Source of the DNA: Firmicutes bacterium UBA5201
Lineage (GTDB): Bacteria > Bacillota > Clostridia > Peptostreptococcales > Acidaminobacteraceae
Assembly: GCA_002412775.1 (NCBI GenBank)
Contig: DHVT01000026.1
Location: 111,819-175,818, forward strand
Reading direction: 5' to 3'
DNA: 64,000 bases
The first letter of the stretch is position 1, and each line of letters begins with the position of its first letter. A model generated the notes under the pieces. The model had not been told where the DNA came from. It worked only from the letters and a program-made list of their open reading frames with translations, and searched no databases. Below, piece after piece: positions 1 through 7,631 of the stretch. The position numbers and the translations under genes are program-made.

Positions 1-579
1 GAATTGGGTTTGAACCGGTTCAGACAACTCATCCATTGAAATGCTGAATGCGACTTCTTCGAACTCCGGAACCATTTGGCCTCTTTGGAAGAAACCCAAA
101 TCTCCGCCTTGTTGGCTGGATGGACACTTTGAATATTGCTTTGCAGCGTCTTCAAAACTGAGTCCTTCATTGATTTCGACCACGATTCGATCCGCTTCTT
201 CTTTAGTGTCCACTAAAATGTGAGAAGCCTGAACTTGAGGTTGGGCTTTGAAATAATGCATATTCTCGTTGTAGAATACCGCAGCTTCCTCTTCAGTGAC
301 CGTTACGCCTTCTATCAAAGTTTTGATGTTGAATTGCTTGAGTAAGCCTTCTTTCATCTTTTCGAGCTCTATTTGAAATGCTTCTGTGGCTTCCACGTTC
401 GATTCCACAGCTTCCGCATAAAACAGCTCTTGGTAAATCAATTCATCCAACAGGCGTTCCTTGCCTTCCTCACCTTGAAATTGAGACTGAACCTGTTGTC
501 CAAGTGATCCGTAAAAAGTGTTGAAATCCTGATCAGTGATTTCTCTACCGTTGACTTTCGCCAATACTTTTGAAGTCAT
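1..579 (-). CDS. Parvulin-type peptidyl-prolyl isomerase (C-terminus cut off by window edge)
   Basis: The frame starts at an ATG (577-579) preceded by AAAGGAG and runs off the left edge, leaving about 193 N-terminal residues. The first ~110 residues look like the helical SurA/PrsA-type N-domain. A rotamase domain follows, opening with VQASHILV and carrying GGDLGFFQRGQM, the parvulin signature. The family isomerises prolyl bonds during protein folding. No signal peptide or lipobox is visible (the protein begins MTSKVLAKVNGREITDQDF), so it looks cytoplasmic, unlike the PrsA lipoprotein. The IS605-type element lies about 110 bp upstream, just beyond its likely promoter region. Confidence 0.85.
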   Translation of the reverse strand, partial: MTSKVLAKVNGREITDQDFNTFYGSLGQQVQSQFQGEEGKERLLDELIYQELFYAEAVESNVEATEAFQIELEKMKEGLLKQFNIKTLIEGVTVTEEEAAVFYNENMHYFKAQPQVQASHILVDTKEEADRIVVEINEGLSFEDAAKQYSKCPSSQQGGDLGFFQRGQMVPEFEEVAFSISMDELSEPVQTQF

Positions 580-689
580 ATAATTCTCCTTTCGGTTATT
601 AAGCTGTCGCTTACAGTGAAACAGCCATCCGATGTCTATCATACCAAAAAAAACATCAAATGGCTACTTACTCGCTACAATTTTGTCTG

Positions 690-840
690 TGAACTACCCA
701 CCACTTAAATTTTAATGAATTTTGAAGTGTGGGCTTCATGGTCAATATGACTAACGCCACAAGTTTACCCATGCTCAAAAGGCTGTTCCCGCCTCAAGGT
801 CCCACTGGATTAGGTAACTAATTTCAGTAAGTTTTTTGCT
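690..840 (-). ncRNA. Candidate TnpB guide (omega/reRNA) scaffold
   Basis: TnpB nucleases use an RNA made from the 3' end of tnpB through the element's right end, with the flanking DNA as guide. Here the non-coding stretch after the tnpB stop ends in a strong hairpin and GGGTAGTTCAC at the predicted boundary, as expected for such a scaffold. The guide would be read from the bases just below position 689. The 5' limit is unknown and the call is inferred from family knowledge and position. Confidence 0.5.
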
Positions 841-1883
841 GCATTCACATCCCTGTCGTGTGATACGCCGCAGTTAGGACAAATCCACTGTCTGACTTTA
901 AGATTCTTCACCAATGGATTCTTATGGCCACAATCAGAGCAAAGTTGACTGCTTGCGTAGTTTGATGGTGCTACAGTAAGTTGTCGGCCATACCAGTTGG
1001 ACTTGTATTCAAGTAATCGCCTGAACTCGGCCCACGATACTTCACTGATGGCCTTTGCCAGTTTGTGGTTTTTAAGCATATTCTTCACCCTCAGGTCCTC
1101 TATGCCCAATGCTTGGTTTTCGCGTATGAGTATAGTGGACGTTTTGTGGAGGAAGTCGTTTCTTTGGTTTTTGATTTTCTCATGAAGCCTTGCCACTTTT
1201 AGACGTGCCTTGTAACGGTTTTTACTGCCTTTTTGTTTGCGGGATAAATTCCTCTGAAGTCTAATGAGGCGTTTTTCAGACTTTCTGAGCCACTTGGGGT
1301 TATCTATGAACTCGCCCGTGGAGAGTGTCGCAAAAGTCTTTATACCTACGTCAATACCTATAGAATCAGACGCTTTGGGTAGAGGCATGATTTCTTCGTT
1401 CACTAATATAGATGCATAATACTTGCCTGTGGGGGTCTTTGAAATGGTGCAAGATCTAATATCGCCGAGAAGTGGTCTATGCACTTTAATTTTGATCCTG
1501 GACTTCAGTTTCGGCACTTTAAGTAGACCATCTTCTATGGAAACAGTTCCCTTTTGATTGTTGGTTGTGAAACTGAAATAATTTTTTTTCTTGCTTTTAT
1601 ACTTGGGAAAGCCTACTTTTTTATCCCTGAAAAAGTTTTTATAAGCCTTTTGAAGGTTGAGTTGTTCATTCGCAAGAGCAAGACTATCCACTTCCTTTAG
1701 CCATGGAAAGTCGCTTTTATACTGGGCGGGCGTGTTGTTTAGTGTTTGACCTGTTTGTTTGTAATGTTCAATTTTGTCATAAAGCATCTTATTGTAAATA
1801 AAGCGCGCAGCACCAAAAGTGTTGGAAAGAAATAGTACTTGCTCTTTATTAGGGTAGATACGATACTTATAGGCCCTTAACAT
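810..1883 (-). CDS. tnpB: IS605-family TnpB RNA-guided nuclease
   Basis: The 357-residue protein has the complete TnpB architecture. An N-terminal helix-turn-helix/beta region begins MLRAYKYRIYPN. RuvC motif I is GIDVGIKTFA (Asp about 178), motif II ALGIEDLRVK (Glu about 262), and a four-Cys zinc finger (CSDC and CPNC, about 315-338) precedes motif III RDVNAAKN (Asp about 345). All three catalytic acids are present, so it should be active as an RNA-guided DNA nuclease that favours retention of the element. The start is set by AAGGAGGTGAATCC just before the ATG. A LexA-like box lies about 50 bp upstream. No partner tnpA is seen. Confidence 0.93.
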   Translation of the reverse strand: MLRAYKYRIYPNKEQVLFLSNTFGAARFIYNKMLYDKIEHYKQTGQTLNNTPAQYKSDFPWLKEVDSLALANEQLNLQKAYKNFFRDKKVGFPKYKSKKKNYFSFTTNNQKGTVSIEDGLLKVPKLKSRIKIKVHRPLLGDIRSCTISKTPTGKYYASILVNEEIMPLPKASDSIGIDVGIKTFATLSTGEFIDNPKWLRKSEKRLIRLQRNLSRKQKGSKNRYKARLKVARLHEKIKNQRNDFLHKTSTILIRENQALGIEDLRVKNMLKNHKLAKAISEVSWAEFRRLLEYKSNWYGRQLTVAPSNYASSQLCSDCGHKNPLVKNLKVRQWICPNCGVSHDRDVNAAKNLLKLVT

Positions 1884-1930
1884 GGATTCACCTCCTTCTG
1901 ATACTTATAACATAACATATTTTACATAAA

Positions 1931-1946
1931 AAGAACATACGTTCTT
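1931..1946. promoter_or_regulatory. LexA-like (SOS) box in the tnpB promoter region
   Basis: AAGAAC-ATAC-GTTCTT has 6-bp inverted arms and fits the Firmicutes LexA core GAAC-N4-GTTC. It lies 48 bp upstream of the tnpB start, inside the element, where a -35 region would be expected. Binding is inferred from sequence only. Confidence 0.45.
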
Positions 1947-2008
1947 AAAAAAAGCCAATTCATCCCCCTCTTAAACTTGTTGTTTTGAAGTGGGGGACTT
2001 CTTGGATA

Positions 2009-3169
2009 CTATGTTAAATTTACATAAAATTCATCAAATGCTGTTTGGGTGATCCCGAGTTCGTGCAGGACATCCCGATTGATGAAATTGTCGTATTTGG
2101 TGTAGTCCATCGCTTTCCACGCATAATAGTTGGCAACATGTACCGCCATGACCAACTCTTTGTTGATAATGTCGGGACTGAGAGGGTCATGATGCATCAA
2201 CGCCGCCTCGATCATAGGATAAGGCAGACCCCAGAGATCGAGCAGATACCCTCCGAGCTCTTCATGTGAAAAGCCTATGATTCGTTTTTCAGTCTCTACA
2301 AAACATAGCTTCTTGTCGCTGCTCACCAATTTGACGACTTCGTCGAATGCCTTCGGGAAATTGCTCATTAGGACAACGCTTCCAATATCATGCAAAAGTC
2401 CGATCGAGGCTATGTTGGTGTTGAGCTTCTTGCCAAGCAACTCCAGATACATCGCGCCAAGAATCTTGTTGGTCAATCCGACGTGTTGCCAGTGAATATC
2501 CCTGATTTTGGGATCAAGACCGTCATTTCCAAAGACGGCATTGCTGAGTATGATGTGCTTGACATTGACCAGTCCGATATACATGATGGCTTGTCTTATG
2601 GAGCCAGTTTTGGCGTTATAAAAGGCGGTGTTCGCCAGTTTGAGTATGTTGGACGTTATGGCGGGATCGCTTTCGAGTTTTTCCGCTATGTCCTCCACTG
2701 ATGCGTTGTTGCGAATCATGTGTGAAAGATTGAAATAAACATCAGGAAGTGTCGGTATGTTTTTCATAGTGGACATCAAGCTCAAAAGTTCCTTGTTTTT
2801 CACTTTTCCTTCTATTTCAAATACTTTTGAGATCAACTGCCATATCTCACCCGATGAATGGGCTTTGTTGCAATTGAGTTGGGAGATGCCTTCAAAAGCG
2901 GGCATATGATTTTCACTGGTGGTTTTGAGATCTGTCACACTCATACGGATCACGCCGGGAAATTCGGATTGGATTCTCTCGATCAGACTCTCATTGAAAT
3001 TGCCTATTGAAACATCGACGACCACAAGATCTGTTTCTTCCATTTTGAGGCAATTCATGGCCAAGTTCTCGTCATCTCTTGTAATGAGTCTATATTGATT
3101 CTCATCCATTCTCTTTGTGAAATAGTCTGTAAAAACTTCATCCTTTGATACAAGCAAAATTGTTTTCAT
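2009..3169 (-). CDS. Receiver-like domain fused to HDOD domain signalling protein
   Basis: The N-terminal ~120 residues resemble a response-regulator receiver, with MKTILLVSKDE as the first strand and DLVVVDVS as the strand ending in the likely phospho-acceptor Asp. From about residue 140 an HDOD domain follows (LPTLPDVYFNL-like opening, DPAITSNILKLANTAFY, LLHDIG, MHHDP). HDOD proteins are regulatory relatives of HD phosphohydrolases, usually linked to chemotaxis or cyclic-di-GMP signalling. Start chosen at 3169 because GGGAG lies 6 nt upstream; an upstream extension of 14 codons is open but lacks such a site. The gene ends just before the IS605-type element. Confidence 0.85.
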   Translation of the reverse strand: MKTILLVSKDEVFTDYFTKRMDENQYRLITRDDENLAMNCLKMEETDLVVVDVSIGNFNESLIERIQSEFPGVIRMSVTDLKTTSENHMPAFEGISQLNCNKAHSSGEIWQLISKVFEIEGKVKNKELLSLMSTMKNIPTLPDVYFNLSHMIRNNASVEDIAEKLESDPAITSNILKLANTAFYNAKTGSIRQAIMYIGLVNVKHIILSNAVFGNDGLDPKIRDIHWQHVGLTNKILGAMYLELLGKKLNTNIASIGLLHDIGSVVLMSNFPKAFDEVVKLVSSDKKLCFVETEKRIIGFSHEELGGYLLDLWGLPYPMIEAALMHHDPLSPDIINKELVMAVHVANYYAWKAMDYTKYDNFINRDVLHELGITQTAFDEFYVNLT

Positions 3170-3266
3170 ACTTTTCTCCCTTTTATTAAAGGCGATGACA
3201 TTGATGGTCATCTTCTATATACCCTGACATTTCTTACAAACACAATAAAATACATCAATTCTTGAC

Positions 3267-3296
3267 TTGAAATGACCCCTTTTTTTATGTTAAAAT
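3267..3296 (+). promoter_or_regulatory. Promoter of candidate small RNA
   Basis: TTGAAA (3267-3272), an 18-bp spacer and TAAAAT (3291-3296) form a good vegetative promoter, predicting a start near 3303 and a transcript of about 130 nt ending at the terminator at 3402-3433. Confidence 0.6.
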
Positions 3297-3302
3297 GAAT
3301 AC

Positions 3303-3433
3303 CAATGACAGGCAATGGTTTTCAAGTCGCAAACTGTACCTCCCTCTGAGAAATCCCTATGTTACAGTTTGCCATTGTTGACGATTGCAATTTCATTCCT
3401 TATACTAGAGTCCCAACTCTAGTATTTTTTTTA
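3303..3433 (+). ncRNA. Candidate structured small RNA, family not recognised
   Basis: The predicted ~130-nt transcript has a perfect 10-bp stem, GCAAACTGTA (3329-3338) with TACAGTTTGC (3363-3372), and an outer pairing of CAATG (3313-3317) with CATTG (3373-3377), giving a nested stem with a one-sided bulge. It ends in an intrinsic terminator. Because ccdA has its own promoter after that terminator, the unit looks like an independent RNA rather than a leader. It matches no riboswitch, SRP RNA or 6S pattern that I recognise. Confidence 0.55.
3402..3433 (+). terminator. Intrinsic terminator of the small RNA
   Basis: ATACTAGAGT and ACTCTAGTAT form a perfect 10-bp stem with the loop CCCA, followed by an uninterrupted T run. 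Confidence 0.85.
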
Positions 3434-3471
3434 TTTTTGTCGGTCTCCATCATGTGAAATCATTAACTTAA

Positions 3472-3500
3472 TTGAAAGTTGTTTTCAATTGCGCTATAAT
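3472..3500 (+). promoter_or_regulatory. Promoter of the ccdA operon
   Basis: TTGAAA (3472-3477), a 17-bp spacer and a perfect TATAAT (3495-3500) lie 32 bp upstream of the ccdA start. Confidence 0.75.
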
Positions 3501-3531
3501 GAACGAAAAGTTTAGAATAAAGAGGTATTTT

Positions 3532-4239
3532 ATGTTTTTACAGGTTAATTATTGGACAGCGTTCTCAGCCGGCATCCTATCTTTTTTTTCGCCGTGTCTC
3601 TTGCCACTCGTACCAGCGTATATCATGTATCTGACTGGATCATTTGACAATGCCGACATAGCACAGAAAAGAAAACATGCCATTATTCAGACTCTAGGCT
3701 TCATTATCGGATTCACTATAGTTTTCATGATTCTCGGAATTTCAGCCAGTGCTCTGGGACAGGTTTTTGCCAGAAACAAAATGTTGTTATCTAGGATCAG
3801 CGGTCTTGTGATCATGTTTTTCGGACTCTACATGGCCGGTTTGATCAAAATTCCTTTTCTCACCAAGGATTACAGAAAAGCGAAAGCCAGAACCAATGTG
3901 ACGTTCTTGTCGGCAATAGGTATTGGTATGGCTTTTGCATTTGGTTGGACCCCATGTTTCGGTCCTATACTGGGTGCGATATTGGCTTCAACCGCGGCGA
4001 TGAGTCAAAATGTCGGTGATGGCGTCAAATTGTTGTTCGTATACTCCATGGGCATGGCCGTACCATTTTTGCTGACAACTTTATTCCTCGATTTTTTCGA
4101 TCGACATGTTGCCGCATTAAGCAAACATTCCAAAAAACTCAATCTCATCGCAGGATTGTTTATGTTCATCTTGGGTCTGTTGATTTTTATGAACAAGATG
4201 AATATCGTATCCAATTTTCTATTGAAACTATTTAATTGA
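3532..4239 (+). CDS. ccdA: CcdA-family thiol-disulfide membrane reductase
   Basis: This 235-residue protein has about six hydrophobic segments and the two duplicated Cys-Pro motifs of CcdA/DsbD: SPCLLPLVPAY near residue 20 and TPCFGPILGA near 145. CcdA passes electrons from cytoplasmic thioredoxin across the membrane to extracytoplasmic thiol proteins. The next gene encodes a TlpA/ResA-like lipoprotein, the natural partner, so the pair probably keeps extracellular thiols reduced. Start chosen at 3532 with AGAGG 7 nt upstream; an upstream TTG extension overlaps the promoter and is unlikely. Confidence 0.92.
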   Translation: MFLQVNYWTAFSAGILSFFSPCLLPLVPAYIMYLTGSFDNADIAQKRKHAIIQTLGFIIGFTIVFMILGISASALGQVFARNKMLLSRISGLVIMFFGLYMAGLIKIPFLTKDYRKAKARTNVTFLSAIGIGMAFAFGWTPCFGPILGAILASTAAMSQNVGDGVKLLFVYSMGMAVPFLLTTLFLDFFDRHVAALSKHSKKLNLIAGLFMFILGLLIFMNKMNIVSNFLLKLFN

Positions 4240-4263
4240 ATCCATCTATAAGGAGACTTTCCC

Positions 4264-4872
4264 ATGAAAAATTTAATCCGATCCCTTGCTTACTCAGCCA
4301 TAATCGCCAGTGTATTGTTTGCCGCCTCAGCTTGTGGCTCATCAAAAGATGAAGTACCTGTGGCTGCTGATACTCCGGCGGTACAGGAACAACCCTCAGA
4401 AACTGTTGCCGAGGATGAGTCAGACACTTCAGTCACCGACGCTTCTTATGAACCAATGATTTTGGATGATTTCAAATTGATGACACTTGACGGTGAGGAA
4501 ACTTCATTATATGCTTATGAAGGAAAGACCATATTGATCAATTTTTGGGCGACATGGTGCGGTTATTGCGTTCAGGAAATGCCTGTACTCGATGCTTTCA
4601 ACGACCGTGACGATTTGGTCGTACTTGCCATCAGCGTTGGCGAAAATGAGAAGACCGTGCGTAAATATATTGAGGAAAATGGCTATTCCTTCGAAGTTTT
4701 CTTGGATGAAAGCGGAGAACTTGGTGGAAAATTTGGGGTTACAGGACTTCCTACCACCTTGTTTTTAGGCCCTGATTTTGAATATTTCTATAGTTTCCCA
4801 GGAATGCTCACAGAGGAGACGTTGACTGAAATATTGACTGTCATAGAAGGCATTCGAGAAGATCGAAACTGA
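4264..4872 (+). CDS. TlpA/ResA-like thioredoxin-fold lipoprotein
   Basis: A signal peptide ends in the lipobox AASAC (Cys 24). A low-complexity acidic linker follows, then a thioredoxin domain with INFWATWCGYCVQEMP, the CXXC redox site, and the cis-Pro motif GVTGLPTTLFL. It would be anchored outside the membrane and reduce or oxidise disulfides of exported proteins, with electrons supplied by CcdA encoded 24 bp upstream. ResA, StoA and TlpA differ by substrate, which cannot be decided here. RBS AAGGAGAC. Confidence 0.9.
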   Translation: MKNLIRSLAYSAIIASVLFAASACGSSKDEVPVAADTPAVQEQPSETVAEDESDTSVTDASYEPMILDDFKLMTLDGEETSLYAYEGKTILINFWATWCGYCVQEMPVLDAFNDRDDLVVLAISVGENEKTVRKYIEENGYSFEVFLDESGELGGKFGVTGLPTTLFLGPDFEYFYSFPGMLTEETLTEILTVIEGIREDRN

Positions 4873-4894
4873 CAAACAACAAGGGGGAACTCAA

Positions 4895-5926
4895 ATGATC
4901 AACGTCAATAAGGAATACTTTTATGACACTCTCAAAACACTGCTCATGACCGACAGTCCGAGTGGTTTCACCATGACTATCATGGAACAGATCAAAACGT
5001 GGACTGAAGCTCTCGGATACCATTATGACACCACACAAAAAGGAACGGCGGTCATTACCATCGAAGGCGAAGACAACACAAAAACAGTCGGCCTCTCCGC
5101 TCATGTCGATACACTTGGCGCCATGGTCAGAAGCGTCTCAGCCACTGGGCTTTTAAAGTTTTCGTTGGTGGGTGGACCCATCGTGCCTACGCTCGACAGT
5201 GAATACTGTAGGATCCACACGCGTGAGGGCAAAGTGTACACCGGAACATTTCTGAGCACTTCCCCCTCATCCCATGTACATAAGGATGCCGCAAGTCTTC
5301 AAAGGACACCGGATACAATGGAAATCCGTTTGGACGAAAATGTAAACAACAAACAGGATGTCCTCGATTTGGGAATTTCCGTTGGAGATTTTGTTTGCAT
5401 TGACCCGAAAACCACAATCATCAACGATTTCGTCAAATCTAGATTTATTGATGACAAAGGGTCTGTAGCATGTATTTTCGGTGTGATGGAATACCTGTCC
5501 ACCAGTAGCATCAAACCTAAATATCAAACCAAAATTGTAATATCGGCATATGAGGAAGTCGGTCACGGCGCTTCCTATCTTCCCGGTGACATCACTGAAA
5601 TGTTGGCGGTGGATATGGGCTGTATTGGCGATGACCTCACCTGCACTGAATACGATGTCTCCATTTGCGCCAAGGATTCAAGCGGTCCCTATGATTACCA
5701 TATGACCTCAAAACTGATTGAGCTCTCCAAACTCCACGGCCTTAAGTTCGCTGTGGATATTTACCCGTTCTATGGCTCGGATGTCAGTGCTGCACTAAGG
5801 GCCGGCAACAATATCAAAGGCGCCCTGGTAGGGCCTGGTGTCCATGCATCCCATGGTATGGAGCGCACGCATTACTCCGCTCTTGAGAACACAATGAAAT
5901 TGGTTTATTTATATCTTACCGCATGA
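4895..5926 (+). CDS. M42-family metallo-aminopeptidase
   Basis: The 343 residues match the M42 (FrvX/YsdC, glutamyl/deblocking aminopeptidase) family. Motifs are GLSAHVDTLGAMV (first metal-binding His/Asp), DDKGSVA (bridging Asp), SAYEEVGHGAS (catalytic Glu pair), VDMG (metal Asp) and ERTHYSALE (last metal His). M42 enzymes form large cytoplasmic dodecamers that trim short peptides. RBS AAGGGGG upstream; the gene begins 22 bp after the TlpA-like gene, so it may be co-transcribed, though its role is unrelated. Confidence 0.9.
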   Translation: MINVNKEYFYDTLKTLLMTDSPSGFTMTIMEQIKTWTEALGYHYDTTQKGTAVITIEGEDNTKTVGLSAHVDTLGAMVRSVSATGLLKFSLVGGPIVPTLDSEYCRIHTREGKVYTGTFLSTSPSSHVHKDAASLQRTPDTMEIRLDENVNNKQDVLDLGISVGDFVCIDPKTTIINDFVKSRFIDDKGSVACIFGVMEYLSTSSIKPKYQTKIVISAYEEVGHGASYLPGDITEMLAVDMGCIGDDLTCTEYDVSICAKDSSGPYDYHMTSKLIELSKLHGLKFAVDIYPFYGSDVSAALRAGNNIKGALVGPGVHASHGMERTHYSALENTMKLVYLYLTA

Positions 5927-5934
5927 CGATATGA

Positions 5935-5968
5935 GCAGATTTCCACATTGGGAGTCTGTTTTTTTTTA
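5935..5968 (+). terminator. Terminator after the M42 peptidase gene
   Basis: CAGATT pairs with AGTCTG around an 11-nt loop and is followed by nine T residues. The stem is short, so efficiency is uncertain. Confidence 0.6.
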
Positions 5969-6036
5969 TACAATCTTTTTCTAAATTGGTTTTAGCAATA
6001 TAACATTAGGGTAAAAGTACTAAAATGCGAAAGGAG

Positions 6037-6081
6037 ATGATTCTATCAAAAAGCAAATCTATTATTTTCAATTGGTTATGA
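6037..6081 (+). other. Possible 14-codon leader reading frame overlapping mrpE
   Basis: An ideal AAAGGAG (6030-6036) stands directly before ATG 6037, too close for that ATG, but 8 nt from an in-frame ATC (6045) of mrpE. The ATG-initiated frame encodes MILSKSKSIIFNWL and its TGA overlaps the mrpE ATG at 6078 (ATGA). Either a coupled leader peptide or, more likely, a non-AUG start of mrpE at 6045. Confidence 0.3.
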
Positions 6082-6533
6082 TCTTCACCATCTTTTGGAT
6101 TGTCCTTTTCGAACGTGCAACGCCGTTCATCTTGTTCACTGCGCCTCTGATTTCCATATTTTCAATCAAAATTTCTGAAAAATTCCTATTGAAGGACAGT
6201 TTCTATGAACTCTATTATTTCAATATCTTTTGGCTGATCAAATACAGTTTCTATCTGATCATTGAAATTTACAAATCCGGTTTGTCCATTATTCCAAATA
6301 TTATATCCGGCCATTCCAATCCGGATATAGTGGAAATCTATACCGATTTGGACTCCAATCTGCAAGTGGCGCTACTCGCCAATTCCATTACGTTGACTCC
6401 TGGTACCATTACCATGGATGTTCATGGTCAACGTCTTAAGGTCCTTTGGATGGATCCCAAAACGAAAAACGTCACTATGGCGGGTATAATGATCAAAGGT
6501 CGTCTTGAAAAATTGCTGAAGGAGGTTCTATGA
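6078..6533 (+). CDS. mrpE: Mrp/Mbh antiporter subunit E (MbhA-like)
   Basis: The product has hydrophobic N-terminal segments and a soluble C-terminal domain with ANSITLTPGTITMDV and the closing IKGRLEKLL, typical of MrpE (PF01899). It is the first gene of an operon for a multi-subunit Na+/H+ antiporter in the cytoplasmic membrane. The start is uncertain: ATG 6078 and TTG 6072 have poor ribosome sites, whereas a good AAAGGAG sits 8 nt before an in-frame ATC at 6045, which would give IKKQIYYFQLV as the N-terminus. It overlaps mrpF by 4 nt (ATGA). Confidence 0.88.
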   Translation: MIFTIFWIVLFERATPFILFTAPLISIFSIKISEKFLLKDSFYELYYFNIFWLIKYSFYLIIEIYKSGLSIIPNIISGHSNPDIVEIYTDLDSNLQVALLANSITLTPGTITMDVHGQRLKVLWMDPKTKNVTMAGIMIKGRLEKLLKEVL

Positions 6534-6781
6534 CTTTTGCAGTGTTCGCTTTAATCATTTTTTCATTGCTTAGTGCCTTTAGGGTTTTGATCGGCCCTAC
6601 CCTTTGGGATCGACTTCTTGGCCTCAATCTGGTCACATCAAAACTCATAGTCCTCATCATTTTGATGGCTTGTCTGAGAGAAGAAAGCTTCTTGCTCGAT
6701 ATGGCATTGGTCTACGCGCTGCTCAGCTTTATCGGAATAATATTCATCTCGATATACATTCAAAGAAAGGGGCGATTCTGA
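6530..6781 (+). CDS. mrpF: Mrp/Mbh antiporter subunit F (MbhB-like)
   Basis: The 83-residue protein has three hydrophobic segments and the MrpF signature RVLIGPTLWDRLLGLN followed by a long TM helix. MrpF is a small membrane subunit needed for assembly and ion translocation of the Mrp complex. ATGA overlap with mrpE and TGATG overlap with mrpG point to translational coupling. Confidence 0.92.
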   Translation: MTFAVFALIIFSLLSAFRVLIGPTLWDRLLGLNLVTSKLIVLIILMACLREESFLLDMALVYALLSFIGIIFISIYIQRKGRF

Positions 6782-7074
6782 TGAGAGATCTCATAAGCGG
6801 TATCATCATATTCATAGGCATTTCATTTGTTGGACTCGGGATCATCGGCATCTATCGTTTCAACAATTTCTATTCCAGGGCTTTGGTTGCTTCAAAAGTA
6901 GATACTGTCGGCTATATCACCATTATTCTTGGTGTTATGATTCGACATGGTTTTTCATATTTCACAATGAAAGTGTTTTTCATTTTATTGATCACGCTCA
7001 TAATCAATCCTTTGATCACGCACTCTGTAGTAAGGTCCGCTTTTATCAGCGGTTATAAACTGAGAAAGGAGTAA
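6781..7074 (+). CDS. mrpG: Mrp/Mbh antiporter subunit G (MbhC-like)
   Basis: The 97-residue membrane protein has three hydrophobic segments and the MrpG pattern GIIGIYRFNNFYSRALVASK followed by a region ending in NPLITHSVVRSA. It is a structural subunit of the antiporter. ATG overlaps the mrpF stop by one base and the next gene follows after 2 nt. RBS AAAGGGGCG. Confidence 0.92.
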   Translation: MRDLISGIIIFIGISFVGLGIIGIYRFNNFYSRALVASKVDTVGYITIILGVMIRHGFSYFTMKVFFILLITLIINPLITHSVVRSAFISGYKLRKE

Positions 7075-7076
7075 AC

Positions 7077-7631
7077 ATGCTTGAATTGACACTTCTGCTT
7101 CTGGTCGTTCTATCCATTGCAGCACTTCAGACGCGATCACTGCGAAATGCCGTGATTTATTTGGGTGTGTTTTCTCTGGCGATTTCTTTTGTCTATCTGC
7201 TTTATCACGCGCCCGATGTGGCAATAGCTGAAGCCGTTATCGGAAGCACGATCGCAACCATTCTTTATCTCGTCGCACTTCAAAAATATAAGATTTTCAC
7301 CATTTATTATCGTTTGCAGGACTCTGAAGTTGAAGACACCCATTATTTTTCCAGATACAAACTTCAGTTGGTCAAGTCTCTTGAAAAATTCTGCACAAAG
7401 CAGGAACTTGAGGCTCAAATCATCTATTCATTGGAAGAGCTGGATGATATCCTGACGAAGCACCAATATGCCCTGATCATTGAGGAACATGAGGATTTCA
7501 TTTCGATTTATGCCCACCATGAAAATTATATGCTCGACAAATTGGAGTTTTTTTTGGACAATGAGCCGGCTTTCATCAGGCCTTACCGAATTGTCAAAAT
7601 GGAAGAGATTGAAGGAGAGGTGATGGAATGA
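7077..7631 (+). CDS. MbhD-like subunit (MrpA C-terminal region) with extra soluble domain
   Basis: The first ~75 residues form the MbhD/DUF4040 membrane domain (LRNAVIYLGVFSLAISFV, HAPDVAIAEAVIGS). In classical Mrp systems this is part of the C-terminus of MrpA; here, as in archaeal Mbh complexes, it is a separate gene. About 110 residues of charged, probably cytoplasmic sequence follow the membrane part, longer than the usual MbhD of about 90 residues, and I do not recognise this extension. It overlaps the next gene by 4 nt. Confidence 0.85.
   Translation: MLELTLLLLVVLSIAALQTRSLRNAVIYLGVFSLAISFVYLLYHAPDVAIAEAVIGSTIATILYLVALQKYKIFTIYYRLQDSEVEDTHYFSRYKLQLVKSLEKFCTKQELEAQIIYSLEELDDILTKHQYALIIEEHEDFISIYAHHENYMLDKLEFFLDNEPAFIRPYRIVKMEEIEGEVME

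Larger units (their letters stand above)
689..2007 (-). mobile_element. IS200/IS605-type element with tnpB only
   Basis: A single tnpB is flanked by imperfect subterminal hairpins. On the minus strand the right end (about 689-735) has GAAGCCCACACTTC paired to AAGTGGTGGG and ends in GGGTAGTTCAC, the usual right-end form of IS605-type elements. The left end (about 1960-2005) carries a related hairpin, GAAGTCCCCCACTTC against AAGAGGGGG. There is no tnpA, so the element would have to be mobilised in trans. It sits only a few bases after the stop codon of the HDOD gene. End positions are estimates from the hairpins. Confidence 0.75.
3170..3531. other. Intergenic region with promoters, candidate small RNA and terminator
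   Basis: This 362-bp gap separates the divergent HDOD gene and ccdA. It holds a complete small transcription unit on the plus strand (promoter, structured RNA, terminator) and then a separate strong promoter for ccdA. No convincing open reading frame is present. Confidence 0.7.

Noticed and set aside
3303..3433. 6S RNA, SRP RNA or a known riboswitch
   Set aside because: Too short for 6S, lacks SRP core sequence and any recognised aptamer core, and is separated from ccdA by a terminator and a new promoter.
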